Source: Streptomyces californicus (lineage in GTDB: Bacteria; Actinomycetota; Actinomycetes; Streptomycetales; Streptomycetaceae). From it: DNA of 41,507 bases. This document shows positions 1-8,328 of this stretch, piece after piece (position 1 is the stretch's first letter; the number at the start of each line of letters is the position of its first letter). The translations under genes were made by a program, and so were the position numbers. The stretch is from assembly GCF_000717645.1 (NCBI RefSeq), contig NZ_JNZZ01000040.1:1-41507 (forward strand). The letters run 5' to 3'. The notes below the pieces were generated by a model. That model was not told the DNA's origin. It worked only from the letters and a program-made list of their open reading frames with translations, and ran no database searches.

Positions 1-1
1 C

Positions 2-130
2 GCCGCTGCACGCGGCGTCGTCCCGGTCCGTGATTCCAAGGTGGTGGGCGGTCCGGTGCTGACGGTCCCCGCGACCGCGTTCGCGGCGTTCGTGGCGGGT
101 GTGCGGGGCGGGACGTTCGACACCGCCTGA
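2..130 (+). CDS. DUF397-domain protein, C-terminal fragment
   Basis: The reading frame enters from the left edge and stops with TGA at 128-130; 42 residues are visible. They carry the typical end of a DUF397 domain: VRDSK, a Gly-Pro-Val-Leu strand, then an F-x-x-F-V-A-G-V-R helix and a short G-x-F tail. DUF397 proteins are small, often 60-90 aa. In Streptomyces they usually sit next to an XRE regulator and act as its small partner, as in Scr1/Scr2-like pairs. The start and any partner lie outside the window. The family call is confident; the function is unknown. Confidence 0.8.
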   Translation, partial: AAARGVVPVRDSKVVGGPVLTVPATAFAAFVAGVRGGTFDTA

Positions 131-263
131 CGGGCTGAGCAGCAGGACGCCTCACCGTTGTGCTCGCGGTGGGGTGTCCCGCTGCCCGGGGAGAGAGGGG
201 GCAGGACGCTCTGCTCGCGGAACCGTGGAAGGCGCTGGGGCTGTTGTTCCCGCCCCTCGCGGG

Positions 264-902
264 TCAGGCCGTGTTCGGTCCTCGGAGAGGGAGCGCCGAT
301 GCCTGCTCCCCGGGGTCGGGCCACGTCGCCACGAGTGCTCCCTGGTCCGGAAAGCGGGGGCCGGGGACCGTCTCCCGGGAGGGTTCGCCGTTGAGCCAGC
401 ACACCTGCTCGGGAGCGCCGTCGCCGGTGTCGAACAAGCAGCACACCCCGCCGCTGTCGGCGGTGAGGTCGGTGAACGCCTTTCGGATGCCGGCCGATCG
501 CGCGAACAGGCCGCTCATCGCCGACGTCGCCGCCCAGCACTCCACTGACGCGTAGCCGGGATGTATGAGGGACGCGAACCGGATCGTCGCGTAGACGTAC
601 CCGATCGGGATGCGGCCGGCGGCATCCTGACCGGGACCACCTGTCCGCGCGTACTCGCGCAGTGCTTCATCGGCGTCGAACATGAGGGACATGTCGAGTT
701 CGAGCGTGCTGCTCGCGGAGCAGTCGACCGGATCGCTCGCGAAGTTCGACGTGAAGGGGAGGACGACCCGGTCACTCCCGGGCAGGGTGATTTCGAGCGG
801 CGGCACGGTACGCGCCGGTGGCGCCAGCTCGGCCATGCGGACCAGGACTCCGGCGACTTTCCGAGGACGCACATAGATGTCGTAGCCGTAGATCAGTCCC
901 AT
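264..902 (-). CDS. Hypothetical protein, 212 aa
   Basis: I do not recognise this protein. The ATG at 902-900 is chosen because a purine-rich G-tract and GGAAG lie just upstream on the minus strand. The protein opens MGLIYGYDIYVRP and has no signal peptide or membrane segment. A middle part (about residues 50-90) alternates beta-strand-like stretches, and two Cys residues sit close together in GGVCCLFDTG (around residue 165). The longer upstream extension of the same frame overlaps the opposite-strand gene at 1050 and is rejected. Codon use is ordinary for the genus. It converges on the DUF397 fragment with 133 bp between the stops. It may be a soluble protein of an accessory region. Confidence 0.65.
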   Translation of the reverse strand: MGLIYGYDIYVRPRKVAGVLVRMAELAPPARTVPPLEITLPGSDRVVLPFTSNFASDPVDCSASSTLELDMSLMFDADEALREYARTGGPGQDAAGRIPIGYVYATIRFASLIHPGYASVECWAATSAMSGLFARSAGIRKAFTDLTADSGGVCCLFDTGDGAPEQVCWLNGEPSRETVPGPRFPDQGALVATWPDPGEQASALPLRGPNTA

Positions 903-1049
903 AGCTTCCCCCCCCTGCCCCAGGCCGAACCGCACTCTCTCACGACCGGCCCCGGGGTCGTCTTCGCCGTTTCCGCTCCGGGGGCGCCCGGGGCCGGACA
1001 TGCTTGCTCTCGGCAGTGTTCGGACAGCACGGTGTAGCCGGGAGGCAGC

Positions 1050-1646
1050 ATGTTCCACACCGATTTCGTCAGCATGTACCCATGGCTGGCGAACGAGTTG
1101 GAGGAGACGCACGGCGGTCAGCCCGGCGTGGTGAACGAGGACGGGACCGAGCCCGGCCCCCTGAGCATCCCGTCCCACTCCGGCGGCGGCAGCATCGGCA
1201 CGCTCACCGAGTGGTGGGCCTACGACGGAAGCCTGGGGCGCGCCGCCACGCACCTGCGCGGCTCGTGCTCGTGCGGCTGGCGGGGCGAGACCCTGTACCC
1301 GGTGGACTGGGACGAGGCCCACGAGGAACCGCCCTACGCGTACGACACCTCGGGCCCGGAGAGGGACTGGAAGCAGCACACCGAAGAGGTCCGCTCCGCC
1401 CTCGTCCCCCTGCCCGCGGACCTCGTCGCCCTCCTGGACCAGGTGAACGAGCAGGTGGCCCGGTTGTCCGACGGTGAACCGCTGCTCGCCCTGCGCGCGG
1501 GCAACATCCTGCTGAACGGCACCCAGTTGTCCCTGCAGAACGCGGCATGGACCGTCGAACGGGACGGAACCAGCATGAGCGCCGTCGGAGCCGCCATCGG
1601 ATGCACCTCCGACCAGGCCGCCCGCCGCCTGCGCAGCTACCGCTGA
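1050..1646 (+). CDS. Hypothetical protein with CxCxW motif and C-terminal helix-turn-helix-like end
   Basis: 198 aa, starting at ATG after a good GGGAGG ribosome binding site. The first half is acidic and Trp-rich and contains GSCSCGWRG (around residues 69-77), a Cys pair of the sort seen in half zinc ribbons. The last 25 residues (SAVGAAIGCTSDQAARRLRSY) read like the recognition part of a helix-turn-helix. A role as a small DNA-binding or adaptor protein is possible but is inference. It is divergent from the 264-902 gene with a 147-bp gap. No family was recognised. Confidence 0.65.
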   Translation: MFHTDFVSMYPWLANELEETHGGQPGVVNEDGTEPGPLSIPSHSGGGSIGTLTEWWAYDGSLGRAATHLRGSCSCGWRGETLYPVDWDEAHEEPPYAYDTSGPERDWKQHTEEVRSALVPLPADLVALLDQVNEQVARLSDGEPLLALRAGNILLNGTQLSLQNAAWTVERDGTSMSAVGAAIGCTSDQAARRLRSYR

Positions 1647-1713
1647 CCTCCCGGGCCGTACGCCCGGCCGGGCCGGAACCGGTGCCCGGCGGGATCCGTC
1701 CGCCTGGGAGCCC

Positions 1714-1953
1714 GTGCGGCTCCTTCGTGGCCTCGCTGCCGGCCTCCAGCAGGCCCCGGCGTACATGGATCTCTACGCCCACTCGCTCTGGGCCTTGCTC
1801 ACCGTCAACCGGTGGCTGCCGCTGGCGGACCCCGCTCTCGCGGAAGCTCTCGCCGCGTACATCGCCCGGCTCCTCGACCACGACGGGATCACCCCGCGAG
1901 CCAGAGGAGAACTCAGTTCGGTGCACTACGTTCTACGCGAGAACAGCACATGA
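1714..1953 (+). CDS. Small hypothetical protein, 79 aa
   Basis: An open frame with Streptomyces-like third positions begins at GTG 1714 behind a weak GGGAG, or at ATG 1765 (62 aa) without a clear binding site. The peptide is helical and Leu/Ala rich (MDLYAHSLWALLTVNRW, then AEALAAYIARLLDHDG). No family was recognised. It ends 20 bases before the HD-domain gene start, with TGA at 1951-1953, so the two are probably cotranscribed. It could be a remnant of a larger gene, since no signal or domain is complete. Coding status is moderately supported. Confidence 0.5.
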   Translation: MRLLRGLAAGLQQAPAYMDLYAHSLWALLTVNRWLPLADPALAEALAAYIARLLDHDGITPRARGELSSVHYVLRENST

Positions 1954-1973
1954 CACATCGGAGGGCGCACTTC

Positions 1974-2555
1974 ATGGCGGAGACAGAGCAGGAGCAGGCG
2001 AAGGGCACCACGGGCTTTCTGCTGGAGATGGGCATGCTCAAGCGCGCCAAGCGGTCCGGCTGGTGGATCGCCGGGGTCAAGGACCCCGAGACCATCGCCG
2101 AACACAGCTTCAGGGTCGCACTCATCGGCTCCGTACTCGCCATGATGGAGGGCGCCGACCCGGCGAAGACCGCCCTCCTCGGCCTGTGGCACGACACCCA
2201 GGAGACTCGCGTCGGCGACATTCCCCACATCGGCCGCCGCTACCTCGAAGCCGCCGGCAACGAGAAGGTCACCGCCGACCAGGTCTCCGCCGCACACCCG
2301 GCGGTGAAGGCCGGCGCCCAGCGAATCGTTGAGGAGTACGAGAACGGTGACTCCCCCGAAGTCATCTGCGCTCACGACGCCGACAAGCTCGAATGCCTCC
2401 TCCAAGCCGTCGAGTACCGCGAACAGGGCTGCTCGAACGTCCAGCCCTGGATCGACAGCAGCGTCGCCAAGCTCAAGACCGCCTCCGCGCAGTCCCTCGC
2501 CGAGGCCGCGCTCACCATGACGTCGATCGAGTGGCAGCAGACGTACCTTCGGTGA
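1974..2555 (+). CDS. HD-domain phosphohydrolase (HDDC2/YfbR-like 5'-deoxynucleotidase family)
   Basis: 193 aa. The metal-binding HD residues are visible in order: H44 in AEHSFR, H73-D74 in LWHDTQE, E77, D82 in VGDIP, and an Asp in HDADKLE (135/137). This arrangement matches the HD_3 family that includes HDDC2 and YfbR, which remove the 5' phosphate from deoxynucleoside monophosphates with a divalent metal. The exact substrate here is inference. The ATG at 1974 is chosen because GGAGGG lies 9 bases upstream; an in-frame ATG at 1950 overlaps the previous stop and has no binding site. A strong hairpin at 2793-2826 ends the transcript. Confidence 0.85.
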   Translation: MAETEQEQAKGTTGFLLEMGMLKRAKRSGWWIAGVKDPETIAEHSFRVALIGSVLAMMEGADPAKTALLGLWHDTQETRVGDIPHIGRRYLEAAGNEKVTADQVSAAHPAVKAGAQRIVEEYENGDSPEVICAHDADKLECLLQAVEYREQGCSNVQPWIDSSVAKLKTASAQSLAEAALTMTSIEWQQTYLR

Positions 2556-2852
2556 CCCGGCGGTAGGCGGCCCCACCGGCCGAAGCCGCCGTACGTTCCC
2601 CCGCCGTCCTGGTCCTGCGCAGCTACGGGCAGCCGCCATAAGCCGGTTGACGTGCTTCGTCACGCGCGGGTCTGCCCGCCGGCGACGGCCGTCTTCGCTC
2701 CGCGCGGCGGCGCGGGTTCGTCGTGATCGAGGCGTACGGGTTGCCGGGGTGGGACGCCCCCGGGCCGTCCTCCCGCCGGGGTCGGACGTACGGAGGGGGC
2801 CCACCCGGCATCGGGTGGGCCCCCTCGTCGCGGGTGCCGCCGGTCTCCCGGG
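2556..2852. other. Convergent intergenic region
   Basis: 297 bases between the HD-domain gene and the wall-protein gene, whose stops face each other. Apart from the terminator hairpin at 2793-2826 I see no gene or regulatory site in it. Confidence 0.6.
2793..2826. terminator. Bidirectional terminator hairpin, 15-bp perfect stem
   Basis: GAGGGGGCCCACCCG at 2793-2807 pairs perfectly with 2812-2826 around a GCAT tetraloop. It lies between the convergent HD-domain and wall-protein genes and can serve both strands. There is no U-tract, as is usual in actinobacteria. Confidence 0.85.
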
Positions 2853-5309
2853 CTACCGGTCGCCGGAGGCCGTGCGGCGTCGGCGCATCCACCACGTCAG
2901 CGCGCCGCCGGCCGCCGCCAGCACGGCCGCGAGGCCGATCAGGAGGCCGACGGGGGTGTCGCTGCCGGTGTCGGCGAGGCCGCCGTCCGGGTCCGGCCGG
3001 TTGCCCGGCGGGGGAGTAGCGCCGTCATCGCCGGGCCCGGTGGGGTCCGGGGCCGGGGACGACGGCGGGTCGCTCGGCCTGCCGGTGTCCGACGGGGTCG
3101 GGGTCGGCCGTGGGCTGGGGTCCCCGCCCGGGTCCTCGTCGCTTCCGCCGTCCGCGGGGCCCGCGCCGAGGTAGAGCGTGTCCAGGTCCCGGTACGAGGT
3201 GTCGTCGGACTTACGGGAGTTGGCGGTGGTCGTGTCCAGGTCCCGGTTCTGCGCGACGAACTGCGCCTCGGGGATGTTCCGCTTCGGCTGCTTGGAGAAG
3301 TCGACGCCGCCGACGCCCTGGTTGTAGACCTTGCCGCCGTACTTCAGCTCGAACCACTCGATCCCCTTCTTGATCGAGTCCATGTAGCGGTTCCAGACCT
3401 GCTCGCGGGTCCAGTCCTGGTGCGGGTCGCGCAACGGCCACGCGGACACGTCGTCGCTGTCGATGATCGCGCGGAAGTCCGTCGCCTTCTTGGCGTCCTG
3501 CTGCCGGATGTACTCGGCGGCCACGCGGGCGGTGTAGACGGCCCGCAGGTCGGCGTAGTCGGGGTCGGTGTTGACCCGCTCCTCCACCAGCGGCATCACG
3601 TTGGCCGCGACGGACCGCTCGATCGCCTTCTTCTCGGCGTCCGAGAGGTCCTTGCACTCGGTGGAGCCGGGGACCGTGTAGTCCACGTCGAGCCACTGGG
3701 TGCTGACCTTGAGGGGGGCGTCCAGGATGTAGATCCCGCCGTCCTGCTCGCGGACCTGGGCGGGCTTCGGCTCGATCCACATCCGTACGCCCGGGAAGCA
3801 CGGCATCCCGTCGCGGCGCGGCGCGGTGTCCCAGTACACCTTGGCCCCGGCGTGCTTGTCCGGGTTCACGGCCTCGCTGAAGTCGCGCTTCATCTCCAGG
3901 TCGGCCTCCAGGAGGACGCGGCCGGCGTCGGTCCTGCCGAACCGCGCGTCCATGACCTTGTTCGGCTGGTCCGGGTTGAGGTTCACCCAGAACTTGTCCG
4001 GGGTGAGAGCCAGCCAGGTGAACAGGGCGTCGGAGGAGAGCTGCATCCGGACCGCGCCGCCGAAGCCGGGGTTCGCGTCCGGGTCCGGCATCTGGTCGGC
4101 CTTCATGGAGTACGCCATGCCCTTGCCCTTGCCGAGCCCGCCGACGTAACGGAGTTCGAGGGTGGTGAAGTCCACGCCCCCCGGGCCGCCGCGCGGGAGC
4201 GTGCCCCGGGGGTCGAGGCGGTTGGCGTCCCGCTGGAAGCGGCGGGCCTCCTCCAGGGTCCTGCCCGAGGACAGGGCGCGCTCGTTGGCGGGGCCCCGGG
4301 TGCCGCAGGCGTTGGCGCCGGCCGCGAGCTGCCGGGTGCCGGTCTGGCAGCCGGGGGCGAACCAGCGCTGGTGGTCGGAGTAGCCCCGGATCGGAGTGGT
4401 CCGGGGCACCGGGTTGTACATCCGCTGGTTGCCCCGGACCTGGCCGCTCTTCCCGCCGCGCATCGCCTTCACGTCGCGTTCCAGGTCGGCGATGTGCTGG
4501 GCCTGGCCCTTGGTGAACTTCTTCGCGCCGGTGAAGCGGAAGGTGTGGTCGGGCAGCGACCGGGCGACGACCCGGTCCTTCGCGAGCTGGTCCGGCGTCA
4601 GCTTGGCGTTCGACTTGAACTCGTTGAACTCCTTCTTCACCCTGTTGTAGGCGTCGTAGCGGCGTTCACCGACCTTCGCGCCGTCCTTGTCGAACAGCTC
4701 GACGGTGACCTCGCACAGCCAATCCGGGCCGATCAGCTTGTAGTCGCGGACCAACTGCCCCTCGAAGCCCGACCCCTTGTGGTTGTTGATCTGGTTGCGG
4801 ATGAACCGCTTGTCGAACCAGTGCTTGAAGTCCAGGCCCTCCTTGTGCGCCAGGAACCGGGCGTAGATCTCCATCGCGCGGTCGGCGGGCTTGCCGGAGG
4901 CGTCGGCGATCTTCTTCCAGGCGTCGACGTTCTTCTTCGGGTCGCCGGGTACCTGGGAGAGGGCCTTCTTCTGCTCGGCGGCGGTCGGAGCCTCCAGGCC
5001 GTCGTACGCCTGCCCGGGGAGGTCGAACTCGTAGTTCTTCGGAAGGGCCCGGTCCTTGTGGATCATGCCGGTGGGGTCGTCCGGGAAACCGGAGTCCGCC
5101 GGGGTCTTCTTGGCGGGCGACAGGCCGTTGCGGACGTCGCAGCGCTTTCCGGAGTTGGGCTTCAGCTTCGCGGAGACGGGCGGTCCGGCCGCCTCCGCGG
5201 TCTCGACATCGGGCAGGCCGGTCACCGTGACGGCGACGGCCAGAGACACCGCCGCCGCGAGGCGCGCGGTCAGCCGCCACCGGGACGGCGGGCGAAGTGT
5301 GTGGTGCAC
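2853..5309 (-). CDS. Large LADTG-anchored cell-wall surface protein
   Basis: 818 aa from GTG 5309, chosen because GGGAGGA precedes it at about 8 bases; the longer frame upstream has no signal peptide at its start. Residues 1-42 form a Sec signal peptide (RWRLTARLAAAVSLAVAVTV core). Residues about 43-720 form a secreted region with no family I recognise; it is rich in Lys, Asp and aromatic residues with scattered Cys. It is followed by a Pro/Asp/Gly/Ser-rich wall spacer of about 55 residues, LADTG at 778-782, a hydrophobic span and RRRR. LAxTG is the signal cut by actinobacterial class E sortases. The only sortase in the window (35.4 kb) is class F and far away, so the anchoring enzyme is probably encoded elsewhere. 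Confidence 0.85.
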   Translation of the reverse strand: MHHTLRPPSRWRLTARLAAAVSLAVAVTVTGLPDVETAEAAGPPVSAKLKPNSGKRCDVRNGLSPAKKTPADSGFPDDPTGMIHKDRALPKNYEFDLPGQAYDGLEAPTAAEQKKALSQVPGDPKKNVDAWKKIADASGKPADRAMEIYARFLAHKEGLDFKHWFDKRFIRNQINNHKGSGFEGQLVRDYKLIGPDWLCEVTVELFDKDGAKVGERRYDAYNRVKKEFNEFKSNAKLTPDQLAKDRVVARSLPDHTFRFTGAKKFTKGQAQHIADLERDVKAMRGGKSGQVRGNQRMYNPVPRTTPIRGYSDHQRWFAPGCQTGTRQLAAGANACGTRGPANERALSSGRTLEEARRFQRDANRLDPRGTLPRGGPGGVDFTTLELRYVGGLGKGKGMAYSMKADQMPDPDANPGFGGAVRMQLSSDALFTWLALTPDKFWVNLNPDQPNKVMDARFGRTDAGRVLLEADLEMKRDFSEAVNPDKHAGAKVYWDTAPRRDGMPCFPGVRMWIEPKPAQVREQDGGIYILDAPLKVSTQWLDVDYTVPGSTECKDLSDAEKKAIERSVAANVMPLVEERVNTDPDYADLRAVYTARVAAEYIRQQDAKKATDFRAIIDSDDVSAWPLRDPHQDWTREQVWNRYMDSIKKGIEWFELKYGGKVYNQGVGGVDFSKQPKRNIPEAQFVAQNRDLDTTTANSRKSDDTSYRDLDTLYLGAGPADGGSDEDPGGDPSPRPTPTPSDTGRPSDPPSSPAPDPTGPGDDGATPPPGNRPDPDGGLADTGSDTPVGLLIGLAAVLAAAGGALTWWMRRRRTASGDR

Positions 5310-5430
5310 GAGCGTGTCCTCCCTCTCGCCGAGGACATGGGGGCGCGGGCGACGCGTAGGCCCCCGTGACATGTACGCGTCGCCCGGCCACCATAGGGGC
5401 CGCCCATGCCTCCGGGAGAGGGGTTCCGTC

Positions 5431-5442
5431 GTGTCGTGACAC
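5431..5442. promoter_or_regulatory. Small palindrome GTGTCGTGACAC upstream of the wall-protein gene
   Basis: GTGTC-GT-GACAC is a perfect 12-bp dyad about 122 bases upstream of the GTG start at 5309 and just beyond the stop of the gene at 5470. It is a possible operator. The evidence is symmetry and position only. Confidence 0.3.
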
Positions 5443-5469
5443 CTCAATTACGTTGGGGCGGGCGGGTGT

Positions 5470-6186
5470 TCACACGAAGTACAGAGCCTCCATGGCGCGC
5501 ACCGCATCCTCCGCGTGCCGCACACGGAACGCCGTCGTACGGATCTCCTCCCACCCCCACGGATCCGACGGGCCGAGCGCCAGGCCCGCCAGTCGCGCCC
5601 ACTCGACCTCGTTCGCGTCCTCGCGCAGATCGACACCGGCGTTGTCGAGCTGCCACCGCTTCAACTCCAGCGACGCGATGACGGCTCGCGGGTCGCCGGA
5701 GACCACGAAGGGCTCGTCGCCGAACCAGCCGGAGGCGTGGAACATCGCCCCGTCCGGCAGCCACACCACGTCCTCGGTGTGCTCACCGCCCCCGTGATAG
5801 GCCACCCGGCCGACGATCCGCGCGTCGGGGAACCGTTCGCGCAGCACGATGGCCGCCGCCAGCAGCGGCTCGTGGTTCCCGTCGGTCGCGAACGCCGGAT
5901 CGGCGATGCTGAGCATGCCGCCCCACGCCCCCGCGTGGACGATGTCGAGGTCCTCGCGTACGGACGACGGCAGCGGCGTCAGCACCGAGCGCGGTCCGAT
6001 GTCCTCCCGCACCTCTTCGACGCTCGGACACGACTCGGCGAACGCCCGTGCCGCCGCCGGGTCCTGGGCGGGCAGGTCGCGGGCGTCGACGTCGAACGGC
6101 GGCTGGGCCACGGTCAGATGGCACAGCCCCATCCCGCCACGCACGGTCCGGTCCGGCGCGGAGGTCCAGTGATCGGTGTTGGTCAT
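5470..6186 (-). CDS. Uncharacterised actinobacterial protein (possibly DUF6333)
   Basis: 238 aa. It opens MTNTDHWTSAPDRTVRGGMG and looks like a soluble globular protein; no signal peptide or membrane span is visible. From memory it resembles a Streptomyces-restricted family, possibly DUF6333; this is unverified. The ATG at 6186 lacks a ribosome binding site, but TACGGT lies 7 bases upstream, the geometry of a leaderless transcript. A longer upstream extension of the frame overlaps the GNAT gene and is rejected. It lies 26 bases downstream of the GNAT stop, so readthrough from that gene is also possible. Confidence 0.75.
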   Translation of the reverse strand: MTNTDHWTSAPDRTVRGGMGLCHLTVAQPPFDVDARDLPAQDPAAARAFAESCPSVEEVREDIGPRSVLTPLPSSVREDLDIVHAGAWGGMLSIADPAFATDGNHEPLLAAAIVLRERFPDARIVGRVAYHGGGEHTEDVVWLPDGAMFHASGWFGDEPFVVSGDPRAVIASLELKRWQLDNAGVDLREDANEVEWARLAGLALGPSDPWGWEEIRTTAFRVRHAEDAVRAMEALYFV

Positions 6187-6212
6187 GCGGGCCACCGTAG
6201 TGGCCGCCGGGG

Positions 6213-6818
6213 TCAGGCCGACCGCTGAGAGCCGTGACCGCCCCCGGAGTTCGTGGGGAAGGTGAACTCCAGGAGAAGCGCGCCCGCTTCGGTGTGCTCG
6301 ACGCGTCGGAACCCGGCCTTCTCCCAGGCGCGTACGGCTCGCGTGTTCGTGGCGTCGGGATCGACCGTCGCGCGCCGCCAGCGGAGCGTTCCGCCCAGGT
6401 GCGCGAGGAGCGCCCGGGCGGCGTCCGGCCCCAACCCCCGTCCCCGCGCGGAGGGATGGAGCACCATGTCGATGCCGCCTTCCGCGGGGCGGCCGGTCGT
6501 CGCGGCCGCCGCTTCGGGGGCAGCGTCCTCGGCCGGGGCCGCGTACCAGTACTGGGCGTAGCCCACCGGTGAGTCGTCGGCCAGGACGAGATAGGACTGC
6601 ACGCGCGGCCGACGCCGTCCGGTGTACTTCGCGGCCACCTCCTCGCGTGACAGCGGTACGCCGCCCCAGTGTTCGACGAAGCCGGGGGAGGAGAACCACC
6701 GGGCCAGCAGGTCGAGATCGGCCTCCGTGACCGGCACGAGACGGGTGAGCTTCCCGTCGAGCGGCGTCGCCGAGTCATCGGGCCCTGGCTCGGGCTCAGG
6801 CACGGGCAGGGGCGGCAC
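6213..6818 (-). CDS. GNAT N-acetyltransferase, AAC(6')-like
   Basis: 201 aa from GTG 6818, chosen because GGGAG sits 8 bases upstream; there is no ATG in the N-terminal part. The GNAT acetyl-CoA motif is HPSARGRGLGPDAARALL (about residues 121-138). It is preceded by the PVGYAQYWY strand and followed by the NTRAVRAWEKAGFRRV segment typical of the aminoglycoside 6'-acetyltransferase/siderophore-acetylase branch. An Ala/Pro/Thr-rich insertion at residues 93-112 is unusual. The gene is divergent from the alpha/beta hydrolase at 6974. The substrate is unknown; resistance is possible but not shown. Confidence 0.85.
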   Translation of the reverse strand: MPPLPVPEPEPGPDDSATPLDGKLTRLVPVTEADLDLLARWFSSPGFVEHWGGVPLSREEVAAKYTGRRRPRVQSYLVLADDSPVGYAQYWYAAPAEDAAPEAAAATTGRPAEGGIDMVLHPSARGRGLGPDAARALLAHLGGTLRWRRATVDPDATNTRAVRAWEKAGFRRVEHTEAGALLLEFTFPTNSGGGHGSQRSA

Positions 6819-6973
6819 GGGTGCGTCTCCCGTCGGGTGGCGGAGTCCTCCCCCTACTGTGCCCCTTCGCCCTCGGCCGCTCTCGCGCGGTCGGACTGTA
6901 CCGCCCGGCGGGGCGAGGGCTACTCTCTGCGGGGCCTCGGTGCCGACACCGACGCGGAACAGGGGAGCGGACA

Positions 6974-7741
6974 GTGCGTACGACCACGGTGACCTGCGAC
7001 GGGGACCAGATGCGGTGGGTGGAGCTGCCCGGTGAGGACCCGGCCCGCGTCTACGTGCACGGGCTGGGGGCCACGTCGCCCGCCTACTTCGCCGAGGTCG
7101 CCGTGCATCCGCTGCTGGCCGGCCGCCGCTCACTCCTGATCGACCTGCTCGGACACGGCCACAGCGACCGGCCGACGGACTTCGCCTACACGCTGGAAGC
7201 GCACGCCGACGCCCTCGCGAAGGCCCTGGAGTCGGCGGGCGTCACCGGGGCCGAGGTGGTCGCGCACAGCATGGGCGGCTCGGTGGCCGTCGTGCTGGCC
7301 GCCCGCCACCCGCACCTGGTCTCGCGGCTCGTCCTGGTCGACGCCAACCTCGATCCGATCGCGCCCGAGCGCGGGGCCGGCGGCAGCAGGGGCATCGCCG
7401 CGTACAGCGAGGAGGAGTTCCTCGCCGGGGGCTGGGAGGAGGTCCGCGACCGGGTGGGCCCCGGCTGGTGGTCCACCATGCGCCTCACCGGCCGCGTGGC
7501 CCTGCACCGCACCGCGACCCACCTCGCACGGGGGACCGTGCCCACCATGCGCGAACTGCTGCTCGGGCTGAGCATCCCCCGCGCCTACCTGCTGCCCGAA
7601 GCCGACGGGCCCCTCGCGGGCGCCGACGCGCTCACCCGGGCCGGGGTGTCCGTCGTCCCGGTCCCGGACTGCGGCCACAACATCATGCTGGACAACCCGC
7701 CGGGCTTCGTACGGGCGACGGCGGCGGCGCTCACGGACTGA
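6974..7741 (+). CDS. Alpha/beta-fold hydrolase
   Basis: 255 aa from GTG 6974 with AGGGGAGCGG upstream. HGLG at residues 29-32 forms the oxyanion-hole region. S99 in AHSMGG is the nucleophile, an Asp in LVDANLD is in the acid region, and the His in CGHNIMLDNP near the C terminus completes the triad. The size and lid region match monofunctional esterase/hydrolase proteins of the AB_hydrolase_1 family. The substrate cannot be deduced. It is followed after 62 bases by a GNAT gene that seems to have its own promoter. Confidence 0.88.
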   Translation: MRTTTVTCDGDQMRWVELPGEDPARVYVHGLGATSPAYFAEVAVHPLLAGRRSLLIDLLGHGHSDRPTDFAYTLEAHADALAKALESAGVTGAEVVAHSMGGSVAVVLAARHPHLVSRLVLVDANLDPIAPERGAGGSRGIAAYSEEEFLAGGWEEVRDRVGPGWWSTMRLTGRVALHRTATHLARGTVPTMRELLLGLSIPRAYLLPEADGPLAGADALTRAGVSVVPVPDCGHNIMLDNPPGFVRATAAALTD

Positions 7742-7791
7742 CCGGAGACGCGCCGGGAAGCCCCGGCGCGGAGGCGGCCCGGGCGGAGTCC

Positions 7792-7803
7792 TACGCTCGC
7801 GCC
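7792..7803 (+). promoter_or_regulatory. -10 element of a putative leaderless promoter for the 7804 gene
   Basis: TACGCT at 7792-7797 fits TANNNT and ends 6 bases before the ATG at 7804, which lacks a ribosome binding site. Confidence 0.5.
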
Positions 7804-8199
7804 ATGACGATCGACTACGAGTGGCGCGGCGACTTCGGCGACGACGAGGTCGACGCGCTGCACGCGGAGGGCTTCAACCACCCGCTGGTGAGCGGCGATT
7901 GGCTGAACCGGGTGCGACGCCACAGCCTGGGCTGGGTCTGCGCACGCGATGCCGGCGGCCTCGTCGGCTTCGTCAACGTCGCCTGGGACGGCGGAGTCCA
8001 CGCGTTCCTCCTCGACACGGTGGTCGCGGGGAGCCACCGCGGGGCCGGGGTCGGAGCCGGCCTCGTCGCCGAGGCCGCCCGGCGGGCGCGGGCGGCCGAA
8101 TGCGCCTGGCTGCACGCCGACTTCGAGGACGACCTGCGCCCGTTCTACGTCGACGCCTGCGGCTTCCGGCCGACTGCGGCGGGCCTCATCGCCCTCTGA
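7804..8199 (+). CDS. GNAT N-acetyltransferase, small
   Basis: 131 aa. The GNAT acetyl-CoA loop is visible as SHRGAGVGAGLVAEAARRARA (about residues 78-98), preceded by the VHAFLLDTVV strand and followed by WLHADFEDDLRPFYVDACGFRPT, where the Tyr and the turn to the last strands are typical. The N-terminal part (DEVDALHAEGFNHP) is the substrate-side helix. The substrate is unknown. The start is the ATG; the frame is open much further upstream, but that part overlaps the hydrolase gene. Confidence 0.85.
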   Translation: MTIDYEWRGDFGDDEVDALHAEGFNHPLVSGDWLNRVRRHSLGWVCARDAGGLVGFVNVAWDGGVHAFLLDTVVAGSHRGAGVGAGLVAEAARRARAAECAWLHADFEDDLRPFYVDACGFRPTAAGLIAL

Positions 8200-8207
8200 G
8201 CCCCGCG

Positions 8208-8270
8208 CCTCCCCGAAACCCCGTGGGGCTTCCCCGCGTCTCTCCGAAACCCGTGGGGCTTTCCCGCGAG
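8208..8270. repeat. 31-bp imperfect tandem repeat downstream of the GNAT gene
   Basis: Two near-identical copies share the core CCGAAAC(C)CCGTGGGGCTT followed by TCCCCGCG or TTCCCGCG (8208-8239 and about 8239-8270). Each contains CCCC-GT-GGGG and can form a short hairpin. They lie between convergent genes and may contribute to termination. Confidence 0.6.
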
Positions 8271-8328
8271 GGCCCGGCGCCCCTGCGCCCGTTGACGTTG
8301 ACGCGGCGGGGGCTCGGCGCCCCCTGCC

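Noticed and set aside
3420..5369. 649-codon open frame on the plus strand opposite the wall-protein gene
   Set aside because: Val/Leu/Arg-rich shadow of the minus-strand gene, with no recognisable domain; the minus strand carries a signal peptide and LADTG anchor.
6819..7133. Longer N terminus for the GNAT gene at 6213
   Set aside because: The extension overlaps the divergent hydrolase gene and is Arg/Pro-rich; GTG 6818 has a proper ribosome binding site.
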